From Bacteroidales bacterium (GTDB lineage: Bacteria > Bacteroidota > Bacteroidia > Bacteroidales > P3): a stretch of DNA of 42,445 nt. The translations under genes were made by a program, and so were the position numbers. The notes beneath the pieces were generated by a model. That model had not been told where the DNA came from and did not search any database. It was given only the letters and a program-made list of their open reading frames with translations. Shown here one piece after another: positions 7,616-15,007 of this stretch (position 1 is its first letter; every line of letters starts with the position of its first letter). The stretch is taken from the NCBI GenBank assembly GCA_017647785.1, contig JAGCJW010000014.1, positions 1 through 42,445 on the forward strand, written 5' to 3'.

Positions 7616-8275
7616 TTATTGTTGCATTGGTATTAGGTTTTCTGATATGATTAGTTCTGCTTCTGTTGCGGCTTGAACTTGTTCTACTGTGAATTCTGGG
7701 TGAATTTCTGTCAATACTATTCCTTTTGGTGTGATTTCCATTACGCCCATTTCAGTGATTATCATATTTACTTGTCCTTTGGCTGTTAGTGGCAATGTAC
7801 ATTTTTTAAGGATTTTTGGATTTCCTTTTGCAGTGTGTTCCATTGCAAGGATTACTCTTTTTGCTCCTACAAGCAAGTCCATTGCTCCTCCCATTCCTGG
7901 GATTTTCTTTCCAGGTATCATCCAGTTTGCAAGGTCGCCGTTTTCATCTACTTGCATTGCTCCAAGGATTGAGGCATCTACGTGTCCTCCTCTGATTAGA
8001 GCAAATGAAGTTGCTGAATCGAAGGTTGCGGCTCCGTCTATCATTGTGATAAATCCACCGCCTGCGTTTATCAATTCAGGGTTTTCTTCTCCTGGTTTAG
8101 CATCTGAATCCATTCCTATCAATCCGTTTTCACTTTGAAGTAATACGTTTACTCCTGGTTTTAGGTAGTTTGGTATTAGGGTTGGTATTCCTATGCCTAA
8201 GTTTACTACGAATCCATCTTGAAGTTCCAAAGCTGCTCGCTTTGCTATGACTTCTCTTACTTGATTCTTATCCAT
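7616..8275 (-). CDS. atoA: CoA-transferase beta subunit (acetoacetate/butyryl-CoA type)
   Basis: The 219-residue sequence is a family I CoA-transferase subunit B. It has the GIGIPTLIPNYL glycine loop near residues 27-38 and the catalytic glutamate E49 in SENG, which forms the enzyme-CoA thioester. In lysine fermentation such an enzyme exchanges CoA between butyryl-CoA or acetyl-CoA and acetoacetate. It is last in the minus-strand operon, 30 bp after kamE. The alpha subunit (AtoD) normally lies beside it but no homolog exists in this window, so the partner must be encoded elsewhere or supplied by another transferase. Subunit assignment is firm; the exact acyl-CoA is inferred from context. Confidence 0.92.
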   Translation of the reverse strand: MDKNQVREVIAKRAALELQDGFVVNLGIGIPTLIPNYLKPGVNVLLQSENGLIGMDSDAKPGEENPELINAGGGFITMIDGAATFDSATSFALIRGGHVDASILGAMQVDENGDLANWMIPGKKIPGMGGAMDLLVGAKRVILAMEHTAKGNPKILKKCTLPLTAKGQVNMIITEMGVMEITPKGIVLTEIHPEFTVEQVQAATEAELIISENLIPMQQ

Positions 8276-8305
8276 ATTTGTTTGTTGTTTTGTTCTTGGT
8301 TTGTT

Positions 8306-9094
8306 TTATTTTCCCATACGTCTTGCCAACTCTTCTACTACGTATGAAGCTACGTCGTCAGCGTATGTGTTCATTCCAAAGCCTGCATCGTATCCTAATT
8401 CTTTTGCAAGTTCGTGTGAGATTCTTGCTCCGCCACAGCATAGGATTACTTTGTCTCTTAATCCTTCTGCTTCTAACATTTCAACCAATTCTACAAGGTT
8501 TTGAATGTGTACGTCTTTTTGTGTAACGGTTTGTGATACTAATAATGCGTCTGCGTTTAGTTCTATGGCTTTTGCTATAAATTCTTCGTTTGATACTTGT
8601 GCTCCCATGTTTAGAGCTTCTATCATTTCATAGCGTTCCAATCCGTAGTGTCCTGCATAGCCTTTCATATTCATGATAGCGTCTATACCTACTGTGTGAG
8701 CGTCTGTTCCTGTTGATGCTCCTACTACAACGATTTTTCTTCCGATTCTTTCTTTGATAAATTCGTCTGTTTCGTGCATATCCATAACGTTAGATTCTAC
8801 TTTTGGAACATGGATTGTAGAGTAATCTACTGTATGCACTGTGCTTCCGTAACAGTTGAAGAATGTAAAGCCTTCTGTTAATTCTTTATAATATACAACT
8901 TGTGGGTTTTCAAATCCCATCTTTTTCATAAGTTGTTTTGCAGCTTCTATTGCTTCATCTCCACAAGGTACAGGTAATGTAAAACTTAATTGAGTTTTAC
9001 CATCGTTCATTGTATCTCCGTATGGTTTTACTTTGGTTAAGTCAAGTTCTGTATCGAAGTTCTTGGCTTCCATTGAATATAATCCGCCACTCAT
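8306..9094 (-). CDS. kamE: Lysine 5,6-aminomutase beta subunit
   Basis: Cobalamin-binding subunit of the enzyme that moves the terminal amino group of beta-lysine (or D-lysine) to the adjacent carbon. The B12 motif DxHxxG is DAHTVG at 131-136, with H133 as the lower axial cobalt ligand. K144 falls at the position of the lysine that binds PLP in the clostridial enzyme. The length (262) is typical. The start codon overlaps the kamD stop by one base (TAATG), which implies coupled translation of the two subunits. It is followed by atoA after 30 bp. Confidence 0.96.
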   Translation of the reverse strand: MSGGLYSMEAKNFDTELDLTKVKPYGDTMNDGKTQLSFTLPVPCGDEAIEAAKQLMKKMGFENPQVVYYKELTEGFTFFNCYGSTVHTVDYSTIHVPKVESNVMDMHETDEFIKERIGRKIVVVGASTGTDAHTVGIDAIMNMKGYAGHYGLERYEMIEALNMGAQVSNEEFIAKAIELNADALLVSQTVTQKDVHIQNLVELVEMLEAEGLRDKVILCCGGARISHELAKELGYDAGFGMNTYADDVASYVVEELARRMGK

Positions 9095-10659
9095 TATTGT
9101 TGTCCTCCTTTTCCTTTCATTAAGTCAATAAATGGATTGTAGTAGTGTTCTCCTTTTGCGAATACTCCTGCTAATCCTTTTCCTCCATCAAACGGACGTT
9201 TTATATCCGCAAAGATTCCTTTTTCTAATGCTTTGAACAATCCTTCTTCTGTCATCTTTTCTAATAACTCAATAGCATCGTCCAATACTTTTTTAGCTCT
9301 TGTTTGCATTATTCCGTCTTTCTTGAACTCTAAGTCATCGCCTATGTTTTTCATATTACGGAATATGTATTGTGCGTTTTCTATTGATAAATATCTATCT
9401 GACATAAATGGAGTGTGGATTGCTTCTGTCATCATTCCTAATAACTGTAAGCCTTGTCCTGTCCAAATAGCTATTTCATTGAATAAAGCATCTTGAATAT
9501 GTCCACGGAATATGTTTCCTGTCATGAATTTTGTTGGTGGCATATATTTCAAAGGTGCTTTAGGGAAGATTTCTCTTATCATTTGAGCTTGTGCTAACTC
9601 ATATAAGAATCCGTTTTCTAAATCAGGAGTCATTTCAAATGCGTGTCCTAATCCCATTTGTTCTTCTGGCAATCCTGCTGCGAAAGCTAATTGTTCGTTG
9701 ATAAGGTCAGAAGCTAACACTGTGTGAGCTTGTTCAAAAGCATCAGCAGTTGTTAGATAGTTATCTTCTCCTGTATTGATTATAACTCCTGCAAAGCCGT
9801 TGATTACTCTTGAAAAATATTGGTCAATAAGAGTTCTTTGCATATTGATATCACGGAATAAGATACCATAAAGTGCATCATTCAACATAACATCTAATCC
9901 TTCTAATGCACCCATTACTGCAATTTCTGGCATACATAATCCTGAGCAATAGTTACATAAACGGATATAACGACCAACTTCTTCTCCTACTTCGTCCAAT
10001 GCCTTACGCATTATACGGAAGTTTTCTTGTGTAGCAAAGGTTCCACCAAATCCTTCAGTAGTTGCACCGTAAGGAACATAGTCTAATAAAGATTGTCCTG
10101 TTGTACGGATAACAGCAATAATATCTGCACCTTGTCTTGCACCAGCTTGAGCTTGGATAACGTCTTCATAAATATTACCTGTTGCAACTATAATATATAA
10201 GTATGGTTTTTGACCCTCACCTATTGTTTCAATATAGTTTTCTCTACGTTTTCTATTTGCTTTAATTCTTTCCATTGATTGATCGATGAATGGTTGTAAA
10301 GCTTCTTTTGCTTTTTCCATATCACCTTGTGGCAAAGTTGCTAAATCCAACTCACCTTTTCCAACCAATTCTGCAATTTCGTTTGGAGTTTTTCCTGTTT
10401 GCATAACAGCATTTCCAAGCACAGGTAAAACACCATTTGAAAGCATACCCTTTTCTTTAAGGTAATCAACCAACACATTTGGCAATGGAACACCGCTTTC
10501 ATCTATTCCATCAACACCCATCAAACGACACAATGTTCTTTCGCAAGCAACAGTTGAATAACCAGCAACGAAATCTTGCACTTGGTCAGAAATAATCTTA
10601 GCAAGCTCTTTTGCATGTGCCACTTTATTAAAATCTAAGCCTAATTTGCTTTTTTCCAT
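9094..10659 (-). CDS. kamD: Lysine 5,6-aminomutase alpha subunit
   Basis: The 521-residue alpha subunit forms the TIM-barrel active site that binds adenosylcobalamin and PLP with KamE. The family-typical opening SKLGLDFNKVAHAKELAK and segments such as VIRTTGQSLLDYVPYGATTEG near residues 183-203 identify it. The length is normal and no frameshift is seen. It lies 25 bp after the deoxyhypusine-synthase-like gene and overlaps kamE by one base. Together with KamA upstream in the pathway and Kdd downstream it forms the central route from lysine to 3-keto-5-aminohexanoate. The reactivase genes kamB and kamC are in the neighbouring operon. Confidence 0.96.
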   Translation of the reverse strand: MEKSKLGLDFNKVAHAKELAKIISDQVQDFVAGYSTVACERTLCRLMGVDGIDESGVPLPNVLVDYLKEKGMLSNGVLPVLGNAVMQTGKTPNEIAELVGKGELDLATLPQGDMEKAKEALQPFIDQSMERIKANRKRRENYIETIGEGQKPYLYIIVATGNIYEDVIQAQAGARQGADIIAVIRTTGQSLLDYVPYGATTEGFGGTFATQENFRIMRKALDEVGEEVGRYIRLCNYCSGLCMPEIAVMGALEGLDVMLNDALYGILFRDINMQRTLIDQYFSRVINGFAGVIINTGEDNYLTTADAFEQAHTVLASDLINEQLAFAAGLPEEQMGLGHAFEMTPDLENGFLYELAQAQMIREIFPKAPLKYMPPTKFMTGNIFRGHIQDALFNEIAIWTGQGLQLLGMMTEAIHTPFMSDRYLSIENAQYIFRNMKNIGDDLEFKKDGIMQTRAKKVLDDAIELLEKMTEEGLFKALEKGIFADIKRPFDGGKGLAGVFAKGEHYYNPFIDLMKGKGGQQ

Positions 10660-10684
10660 ATTCAGTCTATGTGTATTAAATCAA

Positions 10685-11701
10685 TTAAAACAATTTAGCA
10701 TAATTCTTAGCTTCTCTTTTTTGCCAATCACCTTTGTGATAAACATACGAAGCAATCAAAGGAACAACAGTTGTAGCCTCAGCATAAACCATTTGTTCAA
10801 AAGTAGTATCTACCTTACCCCAAGAACAAGCTTCTTTCAAAGTAGAAGAAGAACAAGCACCATCTCTAACATCAGCAACAGTGATTTGAACAGCATACTT
10901 GTGCATATCAACATCTTTTCCTAAAACCTCAGCACAAACAACAGTATCTTGTGCAAAGTTTTTAGGAACACCACCACCTACCATAAACAAACCTGTTGTA
11001 CCAGCTTTGATTTTGATTTGAGTCAATTCCAAAAAGTCTTTTACGCTATCGATTGAAAGATGCTTTTCAGGATTTGCCACTTGGTGCATTACCAAACCGA
11101 AACCAGCAGAGCAGTCAGAAAAAGCAGGAACAAAGATAGGAACGTTGTGTTCATAACAAGTTTGAATCAAACTATCTTTTTTCTTAGCATTACCTTCTGA
11201 CAACCATTTACCAAGTTCCCAAATAAACTCTCTTGAAGAATAAGGACGAGGCTCCAATGAATCAGCAATCATCTTAATTGTAGCATCGCAATTTTGTAGT
11301 TCTTCCTCATCAATGTAAGTATCATAAATTCTATCAACATAGTTACTTCTCAAATACTTATCATCAATAAAAGGAGTTCCTTTATAATGTTTGAAACCTA
11401 AGGCTTCAAAGAAATCCATATCAATTATAGAAGCACCTGTAGAAACAATGCAATCTACCATTTTATTTTTCACCATATCAACATAAACTTGCATACAACC
11501 AGCTGCGGAAGTACTACCAGCCAATGTTAATATAACAGAACATTCCTTATCGTTCATCATTCTTTGAAAAATATCAGCAGCGTTAGCAGTATCTCTTGAA
11601 GAGAAACTCATATCACGCATTGCATCAATAATTTGTGTAGAATCAATTTGTTTAATATCTACATGCTTTACAACTTCTTTTAATAAATCCTTCTTTTCCA
11701 T
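10685..11701 (-). CDS. Deoxyhypusine-synthase family protein
   Basis: A 338-residue member of the deoxyhypusine/homospermidine synthase family, which moves the aminobutyl group of spermidine through a covalent lysine imine. The family motif SWGK at 293-296 carries the catalytic-type lysine K296, and GGGVPKNF at 242-249 and the N-terminal LAGSTSAAG (60-68) fit the NAD-binding core. Bacteria lack eIF5A, so the acceptor is not hypusine; bacterial relatives are usually assumed to act in polyamine metabolism. Here it is first in an operon with kamD, kamE and atoA, 25 bp upstream of kamD and under a good promoter. A role connected to lysine or its diamine products is possible but untested. Confidence 0.85.
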   Translation of the reverse strand: MEKKDLLKEVVKHVDIKQIDSTQIIDAMRDMSFSSRDTANAADIFQRMMNDKECSVILTLAGSTSAAGCMQVYVDMVKNKMVDCIVSTGASIIDMDFFEALGFKHYKGTPFIDDKYLRSNYVDRIYDTYIDEEELQNCDATIKMIADSLEPRPYSSREFIWELGKWLSEGNAKKKDSLIQTCYEHNVPIFVPAFSDCSAGFGLVMHQVANPEKHLSIDSVKDFLELTQIKIKAGTTGLFMVGGGVPKNFAQDTVVCAEVLGKDVDMHKYAVQITVADVRDGACSSSTLKEACSWGKVDTTFEQMVYAEATTVVPLIASYVYHKGDWQKREAKNYAKLF

Positions 11702-11735
11702 ACTATATCTTTTTTATTATTTTTTCTTTAAACTG

Positions 11736-11766
11736 CAAAGATACTATATTTTCCCCTATTTACAAA
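11736..11766 (-). promoter_or_regulatory. Promoter of the dhs-like-kamD-kamE-atoA operon
   Basis: On the minus strand TTTG (plus 11763-11766) is followed after 19 bp by TATCTTTG (plus 11736-11743), a full match to the Bacteroidetes promoter. It predicts a leader of about 25-30 nt before the start at 11701. Confidence 0.8.
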
Positions 11767-11852
11767 ATTTAAAAATAAATGAATTAAATAATTTTTTTCA
11801 GCCTATAAATCAAAAAACTAAGAAAAAAGAAAACACAAAAAATCCGAAATAA

Positions 11853-11883
11853 TTTGGCAGTAAAGAAAAATGCCGTACCTTTG
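11853..11883 (+). promoter_or_regulatory. Promoter of tRNA-Ser
   Basis: TTTG at 11853-11856 and TACCTTTG at 11876-11883 with a 19-bp spacer match the Bacteroidetes consensus. The -7 element ends 5 bp before the first base of the tRNA, so the primary transcript would have almost no leader. Confidence 0.85.
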
Positions 11884-11888
11884 CAGAC

Positions 11889-11976
11889 GGAAAGTTGGCA
11901 GAGTGGTCGAATGCGGCGGTCTTGAAAACCGTTGATCTTCACGGGTCCGGGGGTTCGAATCCCTCACTTTCCGCCA
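11889..11976 (+). tRNA. tRNA-Ser (UGA anticodon)
   Basis: The acceptor stem GGAAAGT at 11889-11895 pairs with ACTTTCC at 11966-11972, followed by G and an encoded CCA at 11974-11976. The anticodon loop CTTGAAA at 11921-11927 has TGA at 11923-11925. The T arm contains GGTTCGAATCCC. The long variable arm between the anticodon and T arms is the serine/leucine class II feature. It reads UCA and other UCN serine codons. Confidence 0.95.
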
Positions 11977-11982
11977 AAGAGA

Positions 11983-12009
11983 AAGGAAGTCGTTAGACTT
12001 CCTTTTTTT
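11983..12009 (+). terminator. Terminator after tRNA-Ser
   Basis: AAGGAAGTC at 11983-11991 pairs with GACTTCCTT at 11996-12004 around GTTA, followed by a T-run. It begins seven bases after the tRNA CCA. Confidence 0.88.
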
Positions 12010-12143
12010 GTTTTGAGCATTACACACTCATTCTCTGCAAAATAAATAGAGCAATTCCTTATTCCTTACACTATTTTTTGATTACAAAAACCACTCCTTT
12101 TTAATCAAAAAAAAACACACCTTCAAAACACCCTCAAAAAAAA
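12010..12143. other. AT-rich spacer with short repeats, no gene seen
   Basis: No convincing coding region. TTTTTTGATT at 12074-12083 is complementary to AATCAAAAAA at 12103-12112, a weak inverted repeat, and CACCTTCAAAA is followed by CACCCTCAAAA at about 12117-12139. The phased CAAAGAA array begins directly after this stretch. Confidence 0.5.
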
Positions 12144-12255
12144 CAAAGAATTTTTCCGAAAAAACAAAGAAAAATTTTAGCGAATCAAAGAATCAATTTT
12201 TTAAAGCTAAGAATCGTTTTTTTAAAACAAAGAAAAAATCTTTCTTTACAAATAA
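12144..12255 (+). repeat. 21-bp phased CAAAGAA array (six units)
   Basis: Cores start at 12144, 12165, 12186, 12207 (variant CTAAGAA), 12228 and 12249 (variant CAAATAA), always exactly 21 bp apart. C remains in register at 12270 and 12291. Several units end in TTTAAA or TTAAAG before the next core, as in the array at 6300. One frame is free of stops from about 12105 to 12299, giving heptads such as QRINFLK and LRIVFLK, yet there is no start codon or promoter. The array lies between the tRNA-Ser terminator and the converging nuclease-like gene. Confidence 0.9.
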
Positions 12256-12346
12256 ATATTATTTTTATTCATATTATTATTCATGTCTGTCAGTGAAATT
12301 GACACCCCCTTTGATAAACCAAAAAAAATCCTAAGGAAAAAATTAA

Positions 12347-12378
12347 AAAAGCAGAAGTTGTTTCTTACTTCTGCTTTT
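12347..12378 (-). terminator. Terminator of the nuclease-like gene
   Basis: AAAAGCAGAAGT at 12347-12358 pairs with ACTTCTGCTTTT at 12367-12378. On the minus strand the hairpin is followed by a T-run, just past the stop codon at 12400. Confidence 0.85.
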
Positions 12379-12399
12379 CTCAAAAATGAATTAAACATT

Positions 12400-13233
12400 C
12401 TATTTTTCTTTTATAGAGTATTGTTTCAAGAAATCTCCATATCTTTCTGTTCCCTTTATATCATCAATAATATCATTATAATATTGTGATTCAAAAGTAA
12501 AATTATTCCAACATATTTTTTTAGCAAACTCATTTATAATTGTTTCAGCCCTTTCTTTTTCCTCAAACAATTTCGCTAATCTTTCTCGATTTTTTTCTTT
12601 ATTTTTGTTGTTTTCAATTTTATTGTATCGTTCTAAAAATTCATCAGACATTTTCCAAATCACACTCTTTAATACTATTTTCTTATTAGAATAAATATCA
12701 GGAAATTTTAAAGAATGCCTATATATAGCAAGCATATGTCTAAATAATTGAGGCACATCGTAAACTTCAAACTTATCTTCTTGCTTTAATAAATCTTTCC
12801 ATTCAGCGTGATTATTTTCAAACGGATAACGATTTGTATCAAAATAAGCTTTCCTATTCTTTGTATAATTTTGATAATAAGGTTCTAAATATTTGCACTC
12901 CACAAAATAGATTGTACCATCCTTTGTTTCATATCTCACATCTATATTAGCAGGTGCAGTACTCTTTGTTAAAGGTATAGACTCTTTCCATTCAAATTCT
13001 ACTATTACACCTTTTGCTTTTTCAAATAACTTATAATAATTAAATGCCATTCCCGCCGAAGAGTTAATTTTACTTATTTCAGCAGCAGGATTTCCTTTTC
13101 CACCTTCTAATTGTCCCTTTTGTTCCTCAGTAGGATTTTCCAAAAGATTTATTACATACGGATAGGATAAAACCGTCTTATTATTTTCCTCATACAATTC
13201 ACGAAGAAGTTTTACTAAATAGTTTAATTGCAT
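12400..13233 (-). CDS. Putative PD-(D/E)XK nuclease-like protein
   Basis: A 277-residue protein with a restriction-endonuclease-like signature: Asp98 in ANIDVRYE, then E112 and K114 in FVECKY, the D...ExK arrangement of PD-(D/E)XK nucleases, with Glu52 (NPAAEISK) as a possible extra metal ligand. The C-terminal part is rich in charged residues and probably helical. It resembles solo restriction-enzyme-like proteins found in Bacteroidales, but no methyltransferase is adjacent. I chose the ATG at 13233, because the alternative at 13290 would include a TATTTTTG -7 box (plus 13256-13263) inside the gene. The next gene upstream is a BRO-N protein, 90 bp away. The substrate is unknown. Confidence 0.6.
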   Translation of the reverse strand: MQLNYLVKLLRELYEENNKTVLSYPYVINLLENPTEEQKGQLEGGKGNPAAEISKINSSAGMAFNYYKLFEKAKGVIVEFEWKESIPLTKSTAPANIDVRYETKDGTIYFVECKYLEPYYQNYTKNRKAYFDTNRYPFENNHAEWKDLLKQEDKFEVYDVPQLFRHMLAIYRHSLKFPDIYSNKKIVLKSVIWKMSDEFLERYNKIENNKNKEKNRERLAKLFEEKERAETIINEFAKKICWNNFTFESQYYNDIIDDIKGTERYGDFLKQYSIKEK

Positions 13234-13323
13234 ACACTTTAATGATTTATTTTTACAAAAATACGTATTATTTATTAATACGAAAAACACTAAAAAAACA
13301 GTGAGTTTTACTCTCTCAAAATA

Positions 13324-14160
13324 TTAGTCTAACATTTCTTTTGTTGGAGGAAGAAAATCACTTGCTTTTGATGAAGAAATAACTGAGCGTCCTAATTTTT
13401 CTTCTAATTGTTTTCTTGCCACCTTTGCAACACTTCCTCCTTCTTTTGCAATATTAGCATTTTGTTGAAAGCCTTTTGGATTTTTTTGTTTTGATATTTC
13501 GGTTGTAGATGCTTCTGCAAGTATGTTTAAAGCCAATTCAACATTTGTCATATTATCTCGTAAATTCTCCTTTTTCAGTCCTTTTAATTGTTTGTATTCT
13601 CTTGTTTTTAAACTACTCCACTCTTTTGTTATGATGTCTGTAAGTTTTGCAAATTCTATTCCTTCTTTCACCCCTGTGCGTTTCCATTCATCTGTGAGTT
13701 CTTTTCTTACTTCAATGCTTTTCAATCTTTGATTTATCCAAGCCTCTGAATAACCTAATTGTTTATAGTCTGCCATTGCTTGCTCTATTGACAGCTCTGG
13801 ATCTTGCATTTGGTCTATTCTTTGACTTGCAACCTCCGCCATCCATTGTTTAAATGGCTCTGCTTTTGGAGAAGGTATAGATTGAATTAAACGAAACAAT
13901 TGCTCTGTATCAGCAACATCAGTTAATCTCATCTTACCATCAAGTGCAGGCACTTTGAACCTGTGACAATTTGTCACGGTTTCATTTCCTTCATCTTTCA
14001 ATCTTTGTTTTAACTTTCGCCAATATGCTGCTGCATCTACACTATTTGTAAGCACTGCTACTACATCTATTATTGAGAAATACCATTTCTCTTGCTTATC
14101 GTCCCAAATTGTACGTACATTTCTTTCTTCAAAGGCTTGTAAGGCTTGTTTCTTTGTCAT
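13324..14160 (-). CDS. BRO-N domain protein (phage antirepressor-like)
   Basis: A 278-residue protein whose N-terminal hundred residues match the BRO-N fold. It opens IRTIWDDKQEKWYFSIIDVVAVL-like (residues 16-37), followed by a YWRKLKQRLK helix and a LPALDGK-like loop (VPALDGKMRLTDVADTEQL, residues 70-88). BRO-N domains occur in phage antirepressors and often bind nucleic acid. The C-terminal half is a charged, helical domain common to chromosomal Bacteroidales copies. No phage structural genes are nearby, so this is a stand-alone copy. A 12-bp inverted repeat at 14205-14248 lies upstream of its putative -7 box (plus 14183-14190) and could be its operator. Confidence 0.8.
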   Translation of the reverse strand: MTKKQALQAFEERNVRTIWDDKQEKWYFSIIDVVAVLTNSVDAAAYWRKLKQRLKDEGNETVTNCHRFKVPALDGKMRLTDVADTEQLFRLIQSIPSPKAEPFKQWMAEVASQRIDQMQDPELSIEQAMADYKQLGYSEAWINQRLKSIEVRKELTDEWKRTGVKEGIEFAKLTDIITKEWSSLKTREYKQLKGLKKENLRDNMTNVELALNILAEASTTEISKQKNPKGFQQNANIAKEGGSVAKVARKQLEEKLGRSVISSSKASDFLPPTKEMLD

Positions 14161-14182
14161 GATTATTTGTTTTATTGGATTT

Positions 14183-14190
14183 CAAAAATA
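14183..14190 (-). promoter_or_regulatory. -7 box for the BRO-N gene
   Basis: Reads TATTTTTG on the minus strand, matching TAnnTTTG, 23 bp before the start codon. No TTTG lies at the -33 position, so an activator or a weak promoter is possible. Confidence 0.45.
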
Positions 14191-14204
14191 AGAATTATTT
14201 TAAA

Positions 14205-14248
14205 CATACTTTAAATAATCAAGAAAAATCATAAATATTTAAAGTATG
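14205..14248. promoter_or_regulatory. Inverted repeat upstream of the BRO-N gene (possible operator)
   Basis: CATACTTTAAAT at 14205-14216 is repeated as its exact complement ATTTAAAGTATG at 14237-14248. The centres are 32 bp apart, close to three helical turns. It begins just upstream of the -7 box, covering the region where a -33 element would be. A dimeric regulator binding two half-sites would fit; the long AT-rich spacer makes an RNA terminator unlikely. Confidence 0.55.
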
Positions 14249-14278
14249 ATTTAAGTTTTTAGGAAAGAAAACAAAAAA

Positions 14279-14306
14279 AGCGGAAGTTCTTTTCAAAACT
14301 CCCGCT
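14279..14306 (-). terminator. Terminator of rsmG
   Basis: AGCGGAAGTT at 14279-14288 pairs with AACTCCCGCT at 14297-14306 with one mismatch. On the minus strand it is followed by a run of seven T. It lies 66 bp past the rsmG stop. Confidence 0.75.
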
Positions 14307-14371
14307 GATAAATAAAGCCCATGAAAAAGAAAAAATCTATTTCTTAAACGTTTTCTTTTTTGGTTTATTGT

Positions 14372-15001
14372 TTATTTTGCGATTTTTACGTGTATTACTT
14401 TTTTGGTTTCAAAAAACTCTTCTTCAAAATATTGGTCTATGTCGTAGATTTTATACTTGTTTTTTATGGTTGAGAGTTCTTCTGTTAAATCGCCTCCTTT
14501 TAGATACAATACTCCGTTTGCAAGGTCGTGGTATTGTATTTTTGAAATCTTGCCTTTTGTCCATTGCATAAAGTCTGGCAAATAGGTTACGGCTCTTGAT
14601 ACTATGAAGTCAAATTGGCGGTTTACGTTTTCGGCTCTTATTTGTTCGGCTTCTACGTTTTTCAATCCTAAGGCTTCTACAAGGGCTTGTACTACTTTGA
14701 TTTTCTTTCCTATGCTATCGACTAAATAGAATTTTGTTTCGGGAAACATTATCGCAAGTGGTATCCCTGGAAATCCTCCTCCTGTTCCTATATCCATTAT
14801 TTCGCATTGTGGTTTAAATTTACACACCTTTGCTATTGCAAGCGAGTGAAGGATATGATGTTCAAAGATATTGTCTGTATCTTTTCTTGAAATGAGATTG
14901 ATTTTCTCATTCCAAGAAAGAAATTCTTTTGCCAATAGTTCGTATTGTTCTAATTGATGTTGGCTTAATTGTGGAAAGTATTTTAATAATTTCTCTTTCA
15001 T
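14372..15001 (-). CDS. rsmG: 16S rRNA (guanine-527-N7)-methyltransferase
   Basis: RsmG (formerly GidB) methylates N7 of G527 in the 530 loop of 16S rRNA using S-adenosylmethionine. The SAM-binding motif DIGTGGGFPGIPLAI begins at D70, and the family segments NLISRKD (35-41) and VSRAV (about 134-138) are present. The length of 209 residues is normal. It starts 6 bp after the S9 peptidase stop, so the two are probably cotranscribed, with the hairpin at 14279-14306 ending the unit. Confidence 0.95.
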   Translation of the reverse strand: MKEKLLKYFPQLSQHQLEQYELLAKEFLSWNEKINLISRKDTDNIFEHHILHSLAIAKVCKFKPQCEIMDIGTGGGFPGIPLAIMFPETKFYLVDSIGKKIKVVQALVEALGLKNVEAEQIRAENVNRQFDFIVSRAVTYLPDFMQWTKGKISKIQYHDLANGVLYLKGGDLTEELSTIKNKYKIYDIDQYFEEEFFETKKVIHVKIAK

Positions 15002-15007
15002 TGTTGC

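Noticed and set aside
7616..8305. Degraded atoD next to atoA
   Set aside because: Only 30 bp separate kamE and atoA and no coding remnant fits there, so atoD is absent rather than broken.
11818..12027. Minus-strand open frame across tRNA-Ser with SNPRTREDQRFSRPP-like sequence
   Set aside because: This peptide is the well-known false translation of the strand opposite a tRNA; the tRNA and its promoter explain the sequence.
12283..12489. Plus-strand open frame of 68 codons
   Set aside because: It runs through the terminator hairpin at 12347-12378 and into the 3' end of the opposite gene, with no promoter; composition is not protein-like.
11889..14371. Integrated element using tRNA-Ser as attachment site
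   Set aside because: No copy of the tRNA 3' end was seen downstream and no integrase gene is present, so only a loose island suggestion remains.
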